Source of the DNA: Mugil cephalus
Lineage: Eukaryota; Chordata; Actinopteri; Mugiliformes; Mugilidae
Assembly: GCF_022458985.1 (NCBI RefSeq)
Contig: NC_061770.1
Span: 34,205,599 to 34,269,598, forward strand
DNA length: 64,000 bases
Direction of reading: 5' to 3'
Part shown: positions 35,589 to 51,100 of the stretch, piece after piece
Numbering within the stretch: position 1 is the stretch's first letter
Layout: each line of letters opens with the position of its first letter
The notes under the pieces: generated by a model
Told to the model about the DNA's origin: nothing
Database searches by the model: none
Seen by the model: only the letters and a program-made list of their open reading frames with translations
Program-made: the position numbers and the translations under genes

Positions 35589-36022
35589 ACACCGCTCAGC
35601 CAAAACATTATGACCACCTTTCTAATATTGTGTAGTCTACCTTGTGTGTCCAAACCAGGTGTGACTCACCAGAGAATGGACATGGGTCTTCTGAGGGGTC
35701 CTGGGGTGTCTGAGAACAGGTTAGTGGCGGGAGGTAGGTGTGGGCAATACTGGGAATTTATATATCGATCCAATACCAGGGCTAGTATCGCCGTCGATAC
35801 TGATACTTCTAACTTGGAATGTCATGATCATTGAATAACTTTGTCATTTTGAATTTAGAGAAACTGGAACAAAAGTATCGATTCCATCGCGCTAGTATCA
35901 ATCCGATATCGATACGGGGCCTTGGTATCAATACTATCGATACTACCCTTGGTATCGATACTATCGATATTTAGATTGATACGTGAATTTGGAGGCCAGG
36001 TCAACACCTTGTGCTGTTCTTC
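35589..36022 (-). mobile_element. ATCAGCC-type MITE, reverse copy with an ATCGATAC-rich insert
   Basis: The reversed right end is ACACCGCTCAGCCAAAACAT, and family interior reappears at 35990-36022. Between them, 35740-35980 is a dense run of TATCGATAC-like motifs from another repeat. Confidence 0.55.
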
Positions 36023-37253
36023 ATATGTTGTTTTTATTTTTTAGTTATTTGTTGAAGCTGAAGTGTCTCATTTATCTTTTTTATTTTGTCCCTGTTGAGA
36101 CATTTCTCTCTCTCACGCCACCAACGTAGTAAACAAAGACAATAAAAGATACTGATTTATGACATGTTGACATGTTATTGTTGTGTTTTTTTTTTTTTTT
36201 TTCTATTGTGGAGGGGGAAGTTCCTGTAATTAGACCGATATGGAGTGTTGGTATGCACCCAACAAACTGGGCTGGTTTCTTGATGCAAGGGAAGGCTGTG
36301 GGAGTCACCGACAGACCGTTAGCATCTTTTAGCTGTGTCAGGACTTATAATAGTAATTTGGGGTTACACATTGATGTTTTAGTCCCATTTTATTTGATGT
36401 CATAAGAGACGTCGTCAGTGTCATGAAGCTGTAACACGTGTCTGACTGTCTGACGTCTCTCGGATGAGGCCTTGTGGTCCATTCAAACACTGAAACACCA
36501 ACTTTTGGCCACACTAGTTCCTCAGAGTCTTTCACAGGGAGCTGTTTAGAGACCCAGCTTTTAAAAACAGAAGAAGGGAGGGAGGAAGGGGGGCCAATGA
36601 AAGAACACCCAGTACCAAAGCGGAGCATAGAAGGGAGTCACGCACCAGCAGAGGAAGGAACTGAGATAAGATAAAGCGTAGAGGTGATATGAAAACAGAA
36701 GAAAATGAAAGTTTGGGCGGAGGGTGGTGAGGAGTTGTCATGAGTCAACAGGAAGGAAACAATGAGTGGAAACTGCTAACGTTTCACAAGGAAGATAGAG
36801 AGAGATAGAGCTTCTGTGAGCTCTCTTGGCTCACCCACCCGGCTGCTGTGGTTACTTGTGGTGCAGTTCTCATCTTGAAGCAGTTTCTTCGCAGCGAAGC
36901 GAAGCTAAGCTAAGCTACGCTTCCCGTAAAGTAAACCGAATCAGCCGGTCTGCTCCGGCCTCAAAGCGGTGGGGACATAATTAGTGTCATGTCAGCTAGT
37001 ATAATATTACCATTTTAGCTCAGAACAGGAAGTGAAACTCCAAATATGTACAGGACTTGTGGGTATAAATGTCCTTCGAGACAGTGAAAATAAGACGTGA
37101 ATCAGCCGATAAACAATGAGTGGAACGGGCCGGTCCTAGAGCCAGGTTGCTAAGTGACAACTCAATGCCATTTGGTTAAGTCCACAACAAACCAGTTTGG
37201 CCTTTAGTGACAGTTTGGAGAGAAAAGCAGAAACAGGAGCATCAAGGAGTCGA

Positions 37254-38067
37254 ACCCGATCAGCCACAACATTATGACCACTGACAGGAGAAGTAAATTA
37301 CATTTAAAACCACCTTGTGACAATTCAATGTTCTGCTGGGAAACTTTTGGACCTGGCATTCATTCATGTGGATGTTACTTAGTCATGTGGCCCCCACCTA
37401 GACCAGACCAGACCAGACCAGACACCCCCACCCCACACACAAAAGCAGTTTAGGAACATGAAGAGCAGCACGTATTGTTGACCTGGCCTCCAAATTGACT
37501 AGAACCCAAACTGATCAAGTATCTGTGGGATGATCCAACATAGAGGCCCTTCTCCCAACCCATAGGATCAAAAAGACCCCCGCTACTAACAACATCCTGC
37601 TACCAGACACCACAGGACGCCCTCAGAGGACCCATGTCCGTTCTCTAATGAGTCACAGCTGTTTAGGAAGGTGGTCATAATGTTATGCCTGATTACTGTA
37701 TAATAAATAGACTGTTATTTTTGTTCGTGCCTAATGAGTGTTGATCTGAAGCAGCTTTCTTGTCGTAGTCTGTGAAGATTCAGATCATGGTATATATCCA
37801 AAAACAATAACTATAAAGTAGCAGTCCCCAGACAAGCGATAAATTACATCCTAGAAGTGAAATGCAAATACAATGCAGGTCAAGCAGAGGACACACAGTA
37901 GTGCACATTCAAAAACCAACGCAGCACAGAAAAGCATCTATCAAACATGGAGTTGCCCATTAGAGCAAAACACAAAACCTTCCCTGGTAGTATCACAACC
38001 ACAAGCACATGCAGAGGGGGCACAATATTAAGAAGGTGGTCATAATCTTATGCCTGATCGGTGTATG
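37254..38067 (+). mobile_element. ATCAGCC-type MITE, complete ends, extended
   Basis: Left end ACCCGATCAGCCACAACATT. A family-type right end occurs at about 37670-37695 and again at 38035-38067 (GGTCATAATCTTATGCCTGA-TCGGTGTA), so a second insertion or duplication has lengthened the copy. Confidence 0.6.
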
Positions 38068-38216
38068 TTCATAGACGTAACACATCCGTACAAGATCTAA
38101 AAAAATCTTCCCAATAGTTGTCTTGAAATTATTATATTCATGTCTTTTCATGCTCACTGAACCGGAAAATAATGCACCGGACATCTAAATGAGTTTTATC
38201 TTTAATATGATTCATA

Positions 38217-38218
<2 letters not shown>

Positions 38219-38271
<53 letters not shown>
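38219..38271 (+). repeat. Microsatellite (AC)n
   Basis: About 26 AC units, followed by short (TA)n runs near 38285 and 38365. Confidence 0.95.
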
Positions 38272-38276
<5 letters not shown>

Positions 38277-38530
38277 ATGCACATATATATATTATCAGAC
38301 ACAAACAGATAATGTGATGTCGTCACAAGCAGAGGCAGAGCACAGGATGCATTTGTTTGTTTGTATATATATATATATAATTCTGTATAATCTGTATAAT
38401 GTCTCCAGCGTTGCATAGAAGTGGTGGCTTTAATGCACAGGTTTTAAACATAGGGCCTGCGGGTCCAAAAGTGGCCCATCTGAGGGTCTAATCTGGGCCG
38501 CAGCATAAATTTGCAAAGTGTAAAAATTAC

Positions 38531-38912
38531 TTAAAGGGATACACCACCTCTATGTGAAACTTCAGCAAATTCCCCAGAGCTGGATAAGTGAGAAGCGTTT
38601 TTAAAGCTGTTAGCTTTAGCTTAGCATAGCCGCTGTAAGAGTGTGTTGACTTTTCCAAATTAGCTCTTGTGACCTGCACATTCACATCGAGTGCAAATGT
38701 TGATGCAACAAATTCTTGAGTTTATTTGTCAATTTTGCGAATGACTGACTAATTGACTACTCTACATTACAGCGCCTATGCTAAGCTAAAGCTAACACCT
38801 GCACTGCTGGATTAGGACGATGTCTGGACCGATTTAAAAACGCCTTTTTCTCACCTATCCAACGGGAAATACGGTGAGTAAATTGCACATAGGGGTGGCG
38901 TATCCCTTTAAA
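38531..38912 (+). mobile_element. 382-bp foldback MITE flanked by TTAA
   Basis: TTAA flanks both ends. Left terminus AGGGATACACCACCTCTATG; right terminus read in reverse AGGGATACGCCACCCCTATG. The inverted similarity continues for over 80 bp. TTAA target duplications point to a piggyBac-like mover, as inference. Confidence 0.75.
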
Positions 38913-39138
38913 ATTTTCAATGAAAATAACTTGTATTCCTACAAATTGCACAAATCTTTCTCAAGAAAAGTCATTTTCTTGAAAGGATATTTTATTAAGT
39001 GTAATAAACACAATTTATTTGCTCTTTTTGGTTCTAAAACAAATGGAAAAAGGTTATTTATGAGTTTATTATGTTTTGTGTTACTGTTCCAACCCCTTTG
39101 AGATCAAATGTATGTGGCCCTCAAACTCTCAAACTGCT

Positions 39139-41730
<2,592 letters not shown>

Positions 41731-42194
41731 GACCACAAAATAAATAAATAAATAAAAAAAACCTTCTGTTCCTCTTAGTGACGAAGATTAGAAGTCAGAT
41801 GACTACACCATGATCAGACCTTAAAGAAAAATGAAAAAGTCAACAAAGCCATGATGTTTTAAGGATTTTTAAGCGGAGCAGCTCATTAGAAAATGACACA
41901 TTTAATTCTACAGACTTATAACATATAATAAATATGAGTCTACATGTTACAGCAAACTTTTGGATTAATGTTTTCCTATTCTTCCAAAAGTGTGAGGGCA
42001 TTGACTGAAAATACTGGGATACTGCGTTACTTTGGAATTCATATTATAATTCAGTGAAAACATCATTAATTCATTTAAAGTTCAGTCTGAAATCCTTTCT
42101 AATACATCACGACTCATAACAGCCTCCTTTTACACATATTCTTTCCTTTTACCTGCATTTTTACACTAATTATTTGAGTTATAAGGCACATACC

Positions 42195-42226
<32 letters not shown>

Positions 42227-42326
42227 TGTTTATTTGGTGGGGGAGGTACCTTGAATAAGCCCTTTTTTTTTAATTTTTTTTTTTGTTGTTGTTGTTTTAT
42301 CTCTCCACATCTGCTCGGGCTTCCAG

Positions 42327-42416
42327 ATCTATCGGTTTGGGGAGTATCCGACGCCTCTACATGACGTCAACTATACCTTCAGCTCCATTCGGCCTGCAGG
42401 TCCAGTTCATGGTTAG
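42327..42416 (+). CDS. Possible terminal coding exon of an unidentified plus-strand gene (29 codons plus stop)
   Basis: A pyrimidine-rich tract ends in CTTCCAG|ATC, followed by an open frame starting IYRFGEYPTPLHDVNYTF and ending at TAG 42416. AATAAA follows at 42455-42460. The composition is protein-like and unlike the AT-rich DNA around it. No partner exon was recognised upstream, so it may equally be an exon relic or a retrocopy fragment. I do not recognise the peptide. Confidence 0.3.
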   Translation: MYRFGEYPTPLHDVNYTFSSIRPAGPVHG

Positions 42417-44333
42417 ACAACACAAGTTTAATTTATGTTTGGAAGAGATTGCTCAATAAAGTTTTTATTTATAATTTTTAATTTTGCACAAAATGCAAAA
42501 AATACGATGACAGCACATGATTCATAAAAAAAAAAAAAAAAAAAGTATTACAATGACAAATTAATTCCTTCTGTCTTAATGTGATGCTAATGTTATGCAT
42601 GTGAATATGCTCAATTTGTACAGCTCACATGCCTGGACACTTAGCAAATGATCCATTTCTTTCAGCAGTGGTGGTGAAATAATATAAACCCATCTAACTC
42701 TTCAAATATAAGCTGAATTGGGCCAAATGTTAAAATCAAGAAATATAGCCTGACATTTTAAATCAATACAGATGAATGTTCCAGTTTTAACAGGGACTTA
42801 AAAGATTAAAATCCTCAAAATGATTGAATTTGGTAGTTTTAAAAATCTCAAAAACATATTAATCAGTTAAGTTTGATAGCGGTTTTTGGACATGGACGTT
42901 TTTGTTTTTGTCAACTAAGGTCATAAGAGGTAAGTAAGTTGTAAATCTGATGCTACACAAATGCACAATAATATAACAATAAACCCCAGCCTCCTGACAT
43001 TGGTTTTATGGATAATAACTTTTTTTCCCTAAACAAAAAAAAAACAAACAAACAAAAAAAAAAAACTGTGACTTTAAGTAATCAAACTGGCATTTAAAGG
43101 GTAAAAATCCTCAAAATGATGGAATTTTTGGTAGTTTTGTGAAGTGCTGAAGTGGTTTAAGAGATTTATGCAGTAAAAAATCAGTTTCTATAGCAGTTTT
43201 TTGACATTTTTGTCCTCTGAGGTTACAAGAGGGTAGTAATTTTTTCTGTGTTCTGTTGACCTGTTAGAATTATTTTATTTTTTAATTTCACAATCTGTGT
43301 AGAGATAGACTTTTTTGTGCCATATGCAGCCAACACAACCAGATGAAGAGGAAACGTTTGCCCAAATGGACAAAAATGTCCCTAAGGCCTGAGGGCTTAA
43401 TTAAATTAAGCACGGTTTGCTGTTTGAACTTAATGAAATAAGGAAGTAGTTGACTCAGTATTTTGGCACTTCGACTATGTGCTACATTATGTGTAGACTG
43501 TGGCTCGGCTGCAGAATTTGCTTTCCCCGGCTAAAACACTGAAATCTTGTGAAACACGTTGCATCAGTTCAGTTCAGGTCACAAGCTGGGCCAGTCTGGG
43601 TTTGGTTCTGGGCCACATGTGGCCCGTGGGCCGGTAATTGAATAGCTCCACTTTAAATTCTGCAAATAACAGTTGTTCTCAGTTGTGACGTTATGGTTGT
43701 TTTCACCGTACTCGGTAAAATGTGGGTCCTGGAGACTCTAAGTGCAAGTAGGAACTAGTTTAGTAAAACTAATGCTACTGTGAAAATTTTAGCTAAGTCC
43801 TGAACTTTACATGTGAACGACTGAGGCCGAACATAAAGCTGGCTCCAGGCTGTACAGCAAAAATCCACGAATATTTCAAATTCACCCTCTACATTTAGCG
43901 AAACGCGGTTTCAGATATACATAGTCTTAATGCGCATGCATAGGAGCTGAGCTTTTAGCGGGACTCACCGAGCTGCTGAGGATCCTCTGAGAACTGGTCT
44001 CAACTCAAATGAAAGGTCCTCTTTCATAGCCTCGGCTGTAGATCACATGATGGGGATAATCACATCTACCGCTCAGCCTTGTGGTTCACAGGACCCACTG
44101 GCCTACATCTGAACAACCCTCTGTGCAGCGTTGAGTTCTCAAAACGGGTGAAAGAATGTTGTTTTGCTCATCCCAGTCTCCTGAATGACATTAACTCTGT
44201 AATGTGAGCTTGTTTTCATGTTGTTTTTCCCTGTTTACACGGCCAATAAGCATGTTTGCGAAGGGAATAAACGCAGCCGGCACCCGATTCACCCTCCAGT
44301 TTATTCATCTTTGAAGAAACGATGAGAGTGACT

Positions 44334-44345
44334 TTTATTTTTATT
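44334..44345 (-). terminator. Candidate frem1 polyadenylation signal
   Basis: Read on the minus strand, AATAAA occurs about 420 bases after the frem1 TGA at 44762, within a short AT-rich tract. It is the nearest convincing hexamer, but usage cannot be judged from sequence. Confidence 0.3.
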
Positions 44346-44761
44346 GTAACAGAAGTCAAAAAACATGGTTGGGTTCTGCCCTGGGGCGCTGTTTGTGCAT
44401 TCCTCCCATCGAAGCCTCATTTACAGTGACTTTTCCTATATGGTATCTTTGATTTAACATAAATTAATCCAGGAATATTTACAGTGTAAGCACAATATAC
44501 ATTAAAACAAAGTGTCATTTGAATGTGTAGGAGCATCATTTCATTTGTGTTTGGCTCAGTTGTCAAACCCCGTTCATCCAAGTTCCCTTAATGTGGTCGA
44601 ATCTGGGCCTCTAAGACACTAAATACATATGGAACATTACTTTCAGTGGTTAATTTGAATAAATGCAGCTTAAACAAGCACCACAAACATTTCCAGCACA
44701 ACTTCCCACTATCTCCTCTTGGAGCGTCATCCATTTTAAAAAACACTCCTTCCTCTTGTTT

Positions 44762-45098
44762 TCACACCGAGCACACAAACCGATGGCCCCTGCTCGTCTT
44801 GCAGTCCCTGATTTGCCACTTCGCCCTCCTCCACACCAGCACGCACTTCTTGCCTCCCTTGATTTTGGACCGAGGGGGCGCCTTCCTCCAGTTGGTGTAG
44901 CCGACCGGCTCGCCGCCCGCCCACTCCCAGCGTCCTCGACCCTCCCTGTCATTCAGGCCTGGTGGAGTAAGAGAATGATTAGTCATTTCATTTTCAAGAA
45001 AAGACAATATGAATGATCCTTAATTGTGAAGATTTGGAGACACACAAGGCTCCACCGTCTACATGTTTTCATGTTTTTATATAAAAGCATTTATATAT

Positions 45099-45163
<65 letters not shown>

Positions 45164-48100
45164 TAGTGTTATTGTAGGACGTCAGAAAACTGTTTTACTT
45201 TTGGGAATTTTTTCAAAATTTTTCCTAACCCTAAAATTCTCATGGAGAATATTAGAAAATTTGTTACGTAAACATGTATTTTGAGCATTAGAACATAAGT
45301 CTTCAACAGGGGGTCGTAATTTCTTTAGTTGATTAGACATTTTTTTGTATATTTTTAGAATTTTCCCTCACAAATTTAAATTTCTTTAAATATACATTAA
45401 CATGAATCCAACATATTTTAGTAAAGGGATAAGGGATAGTTTAATATTAAGTGAAAAAATATATATTTATAAATAGCACTAGGCCGAGTTTAATGTGCAC
45501 ATATAGTAGGTAGGGGGTCCCTACTTAATCTCTCCATCAGTTTTGGGATCCTTGGCCTAAAAAATGTTGAGTTTTATTGTAAGACGTCAGAAAACCATTT
45601 TACTTTTGTGAAATTTAGAAATTTTCTTTACCCTTAAGTTGTAAGCAAATGTAAACATATATTTAGAGCATTTGAACATATAAGAGCTGATTCAGGCCCT
45701 TGTCAACATTATCACGTTAGACAACATTAGGACACTTCTTCATGGTTCCTAATAGATCAGTTCTGCTCAGAGTTCATGCAGAGGTGGACCAAGTGGACCA
45801 GATTTGACAAGGATTTGACCTGAGAACGTTTCCTTGATCTACTTTGATTGGCTGAATGAAAACCAAATGCTTTTAAACCTCACTGAGAGGAACAGGGATG
45901 CAATTTAAAAATGTGATGATGTTACCACATATGGTTCCTTGCCCCATAAAGGGTTATGGTACAGTAAAATGTATAGACAGTAAACATCCTGCTAAACTGT
46001 GGTGTCGGTGGCAGCAGAGCTAGAATGAGAGACCAGGATTGCAATACTTTTACATCATGGGTGTCAAACACCAAACTCAAAATTTTTAATTTGGAGGCCA
46101 TATACAGCCGAATTTGATCTACTTTTTTACTTTTTTCATATTTTTGAGGACCCCCAAATTAAGACAATTTTCTTGAAAATTAGCAGTTATTTTGCAGCAG
46201 TTTTTGCACTTTTTAGATTCATCCCACGGGCCAGATAGGACCATCTGGGTGGCTGGTTTTGGACCACGGGCCGTATGTTTGAGACCTCTTTTCTTAAAGT
46301 GATAAAGGAAACTGACATTATGCTGTAAAATCCCATGAAGCAAAACATTACGACAACATTTAAAATACCGTATCAAACATAAAGCTTTCAGTTATTCAGT
46401 AAAAGCTAATTGTATGATGTATAAAAGGTTCCAGTGAGTTAAAGGTCACTCATTATTTGTGTCTAATATTCAAGATAATACACCACAACATTTCAAGTGA
46501 CAAATAATCTTTATACCCACCTATCCAGAATGGTTTTCTCCCACTGAAGTCCCACAGCCAGTCCATGTCGACTTTAGAGAGTACACTCGCGAGGGTTCCT
46601 TTGTATCTGACATCGAAAAGAAAGAAAAAACAATAAAGAGAAGCTTGTGTTTGCCTTTTAAAGGATTTATGAAGAAGAATTATGTAGCATAAATGAGATT
46701 ATGCGAATGCCATGAATGCCTCACAATGTCTCTCTAAGCCAAGCCTTTTGTTTTACCATAATCAGTGTTTGTAAAATAATAAAACATGTAGAGCTGTACC
46801 TTTCCCTGCAGGCCCTGTTGGCTGTGCTCCACGTGACCTTACGCTCAGCGCTGAGGATGTAACAATGGCCGCCGTGAAAGGTCCAGCCCTGAGGACACGT
46901 CTGAGCGCTCACCATCTGTGTTTCAAGGAGACATTTGTGGGTGAACAATAACTAATTGGACATGAAGATAATCATTTAAGGTAACACTGTGCCCACTGAT
47001 TACAAAATGTGTATATCTCCATGATTGCTCCCTTGAAATCCATAACTCTGCTTTAAAATTTAATTTATAAATCTAAATTAGTTTTGTAACAAGCAAACAA
47101 TCTTCTCAGGTGCAGGAAACCGAACGAAAATCAAATTCGGTCACTTGGAAATATTGCCGACTTTTTAATTGCAGATGGGAAAAAAAAGTGATACCTGATC
47201 TGTTGGGGCCCAAGGTTTCCAGGAGACACCGTTGCAGTGATAGAGCTGATTGGCGGTTTGGTTGAAGTGAAGGAATCCCATCAGTTCTGGAAGACAGGGC
47301 TTGGGGGTGGAGTTATCTGGTGGAGCCTGGGAGATGAAAATAAAACAATGATAGTTAAAGTAAAGACTATCATTTGCTACTGGCTAGTAAAATAAGACCA
47401 ACCACCTTTCCAACCAGGATTTGAACAAAATGCCTAATTTGTGAAATAAGGGAATCACATGGGAGCTCAAATGTAAGAATTTATCTCCTCTGATTTGCAG
47501 TTAAGGGTTTTTAATACTTACATATCCTTTCGCCGGTCCAGTTTTCAGAGGCCTTGCATGCTTTCTTGGAGGATCCGGTCTGGATTTAGCTTCCATCGCT
47601 GACATCTGCTGCAGCGCCCCCCTGCTGACCACCTGGATGTTTGCCTTTCTGCCCTTTCTGGAGGGGGAGGTCTCATCTTCTACTTGCATTTGCATAATGC
47701 CATGATACTGGAGTTGAAGAGATATTAGAAGTTAAGACTTTTTTTGAACTTAGAAAATATCATCCTGTTGTCATCTGCTGCTACTTACGGTGTAAACTAA
47801 GTCTGTCCCATTATGGAAAACCGATGATGGCGCAATCTGAAACGCAAAAAAAAAAAAGAAAAATGGTGCAAGGCAGAGTTAAAATGGAAGAGACTAAAGA
47901 TGAAATCAAATGCTTGGTTGACACTCACTGATTTTGGATTGCCCACGACTCTGAGTTTCTTTTTTGGGAGGCTTGAATCCGGCACGGGGATGCCGTCTCC
48001 ACGTGTCCAGATGACGGATTCTGTGCCGAGGGGAAGTTTCTCGAGCTGGATGGAGCCATGTTGGGGGTACGTGTCAGACCGGATCTCTTTTCCTCCAAGC

Positions 48101-51100
48101 ACAGGAGCCCTCTGATCCTGGTTTAACCTGCACTGACCTGTGGTGGATTTGAGTTTCATCTCTTTGGATAAAACAGCCATTTTTGTGGGAAAAACACATC
48201 ACTACATTTTTTTTTTTGTTACCTCTTCCTGAGTCCCTGATGGTGAGTTGAGCCTTGCTAATGCTGCCAATTACAGCGCCTACAGGTGACACCAGCAGCA
48301 CTTCAAACGTCTCCTCAGCCTCCTCGAGGTGATCTTGGACGATCTCAGTTTGCCAGCTCCGCTTTGACACTCCTAGAATCAATCAAGGACCAACACAGTG
48401 ATGTCAGACAACTTCTGGTTTGGGGCGAAGCAGAGTATCACTTCAGTTTGAGTCTAAAACTGTATATGCGGGAAACATAAGACAGCGCTCAACGAAACTC
48501 TAAGGTAAGATTGAGACTATAATGTTTCACAAGTCATATTTAACTTCATCTTCATTCTAATTGTTGGCGATCATTGTCGTTATGTGGCTGCTTTGGTGTG
48601 GGAACGTAACGCTAAGCTAGGCATGCTAAGCTGCAGGCTAACAAGCAGCAGCTTAACCAATAGACTGAATATGAAAGGCTGGAGTGGGGGACAGTTTTTG
48701 TGCAGTCTGTGCATGTTTCCCAAAAGGAATTTTGGGAGTAGCTGGGGGAGGCACTGTGTGAATTCCATTTCAAATTTGAGAACACCGCTCACTGAGATAG
48801 CGGAAGTCGGGACACCTCGGCCCAAACTGGAAGTCATCTGATGTCACATGAAAAGGGTCTATTAAATATATTGAGATCTCTCTTTGTTATGAGATAACAA
48901 GATAAATAACTAGAGATGGCGAGGAAATGGAAAAAAAAATAATAATATGTGAATGCATGGCCGCTTAGGGCTTTGTGTACTATCAAATTGCTTTTTTTGT
49001 ATTAGGGAAATTGCATGGCCTAAAAAAAATTATCAAGGCTATCTTCTTAGACTCTAATGCTGCTAAAGCACAAGTCATTCATATTCCTTAAGAGATTGTA
49101 CAATGGCTATTATATTTTATTATTTGTAACTTTTACACTAAATACGCTGCAGTAGCACAAATCCCAACTGATTCACTTCCATGAAGAATGCAGTATCATG
49201 CCAGCTCTCCTCTAATAATAAAAACCTACCTGGATCAAACTGAATGAGTGACGAAGGGTTTAGGATGAAATCTTTTCCCGCGGCTGCCGTCGCCTCCTTT
49301 ACCTGCACAGAAACATGTCACAGGGCACACGTTGAGAAACCGAACTCCTCAGATGTCCACAGTCTGAGTCACAGCTCATCAGTTTCAGCAACAAAAACAC
49401 TTGCTGACCTTTAAGGTGATATACGACGACTCTGCCAAGTTCCCCTTTCGGATGACGTCCAGCCCGATAGCTCCCTGCTCCTCGCACGCAGAGTACTCGG
49501 GCTGAGACAACTCCACACTGGACCACCTGAACTCAAGCCTGCAAAGACAAGCAGGTCAAGCCTGGGGGAAGCCACAAAATAAAAACAGTGTATTATTCCT
49601 TTTTTCCTCACATGTGAGAGGGCCCTGTGTTGCCCAGAGGATCAGACACTCTGAACTCCAGGCTGTCTGAGAGAGTCTCCTTGTCCGGATTGATGACATA
49701 GACGATGGTTCTTTTGTTCAGCTCTACCTGAGGGAAGCGCTGAGGCGCAAATCTACCTGCAAAGACCAACGTTTTTTTTGTTTTTTTTTTGACGTAAAAC
49801 TGCAGCAAAGACTTTAACAAAACTCTTCACCCCACCTGTAGTGATGTTCTCCAGGTACCCAAAGTAAGGTGGACGAACGATGCAGAATATCAGTTCTTCG
49901 TCCCTACTGTCGCCGTCCCGGGCCTTCAGCTCACGAGAAGACAGAAAAATACCAAACCGGCCGTCGGCTAAAAGCTCTGCCTTCCAGAGTGGGAGCAGCT
50001 TCACGACCTCCGGAGGCGACTTATCCAAAGGCTTGATCTGAAATTGAAGACAGGCTTGGTTACCACGAGCATTATGTTAAAGAAAGTGGTTTCTCATGTG
50101 GCCTGGTACACGGACAGTTAAAAAGCTTCTACGAGGAAACATCTGAGGCTAGAAAAGAGAAATATCCACAGTTACATCCCTTCTTTTTTTCCCCACATAT
50201 TTTCTGTTTAAGATTTGCAGGACAAAATCAATTAAAACAAACATACACACACACACACACACAAAAAAAAACAAAAAAGACAAAAAAGTCAGTTACAAGG
50301 GCTAGTGGTGCAATGGATAACGCGTCGGACTACGGATCAGAAGATTCCAGGTTTGACTCCTGGCTAGCTCGCTAGAGCTTTTCTATGAAAAATAGTCGTG
50401 TGGCAAAAGCAACAAGTATTGCTCACGGTCTGACTGCACCAAAATAAATAAATACACTAATTCCTTGATTTTTTCAATTTTTTTTAAAAAAAAGAAGGCA
50501 GAGAAGAGAAATTTATTTTTTTTGAGGGATTTATAGCTTTTTATAGTTTTCTTACACTGCATGGAGACATAATTGAGTTACATCAGCCTATAGCCCTGCG
50601 TGCCCTGAAACCATAGAGGTGCAGGACTTCACTTTGCAGAGAAAAATGGGACAACACTGAAGACTTCCACAGTGTTACACTAAAAAAAAAAGACAAAAAA
50701 ATAAGTTATTTACAAGGGCTAGTGGCGCAATGGATAACGCGTCTGACTACGGATCAGAAGATTCTAGGTTCGACTCCTGGCTAGCTCGCTTTAACTGTAA
50801 TTTCTCCATAAAATGTACAAAATATTTGTCAGTTAAAGATCGCAAGTTGTTGTCTTGGATTAGCAATGGCCGATCTTCTTTGAGGTAAGATCTTTTTATC
50901 TCAAGTTTAAAAAAACAAAAACGAAAACCATCTGATAGTAGCAAAACAACCATCTTTATATCTCTGGATAACAACATTTAAAAAGCAGGAACCTCTGCTC
51001 TCTCTGGTATAATTTAGCAAAAGTCACTTAAATTCCCCTACTCCACTGTGTATTAATAATGGAAATTAAAAGGTTACTATTTGATAATTGCTTAATCTTG

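Larger units (their letters stand above)
41740..44761. other. Intergenic between the LRR gene and frem1
   Basis: Mostly AT-rich DNA with A and T runs; (TTA)n at 42200-42226. The only notable item is the terminal-exon-like frame at 42327. Around 43570-43640 are GGGCCA/TGGCCC motifs of a dispersed repeat also seen near 12560, 25400, 38440 and 46080. Confidence 0.45.

Noticed and set aside
38138-38416. Cys/Val-rich open frame
   Set aside because: Translation of the (AC)n microsatellite.
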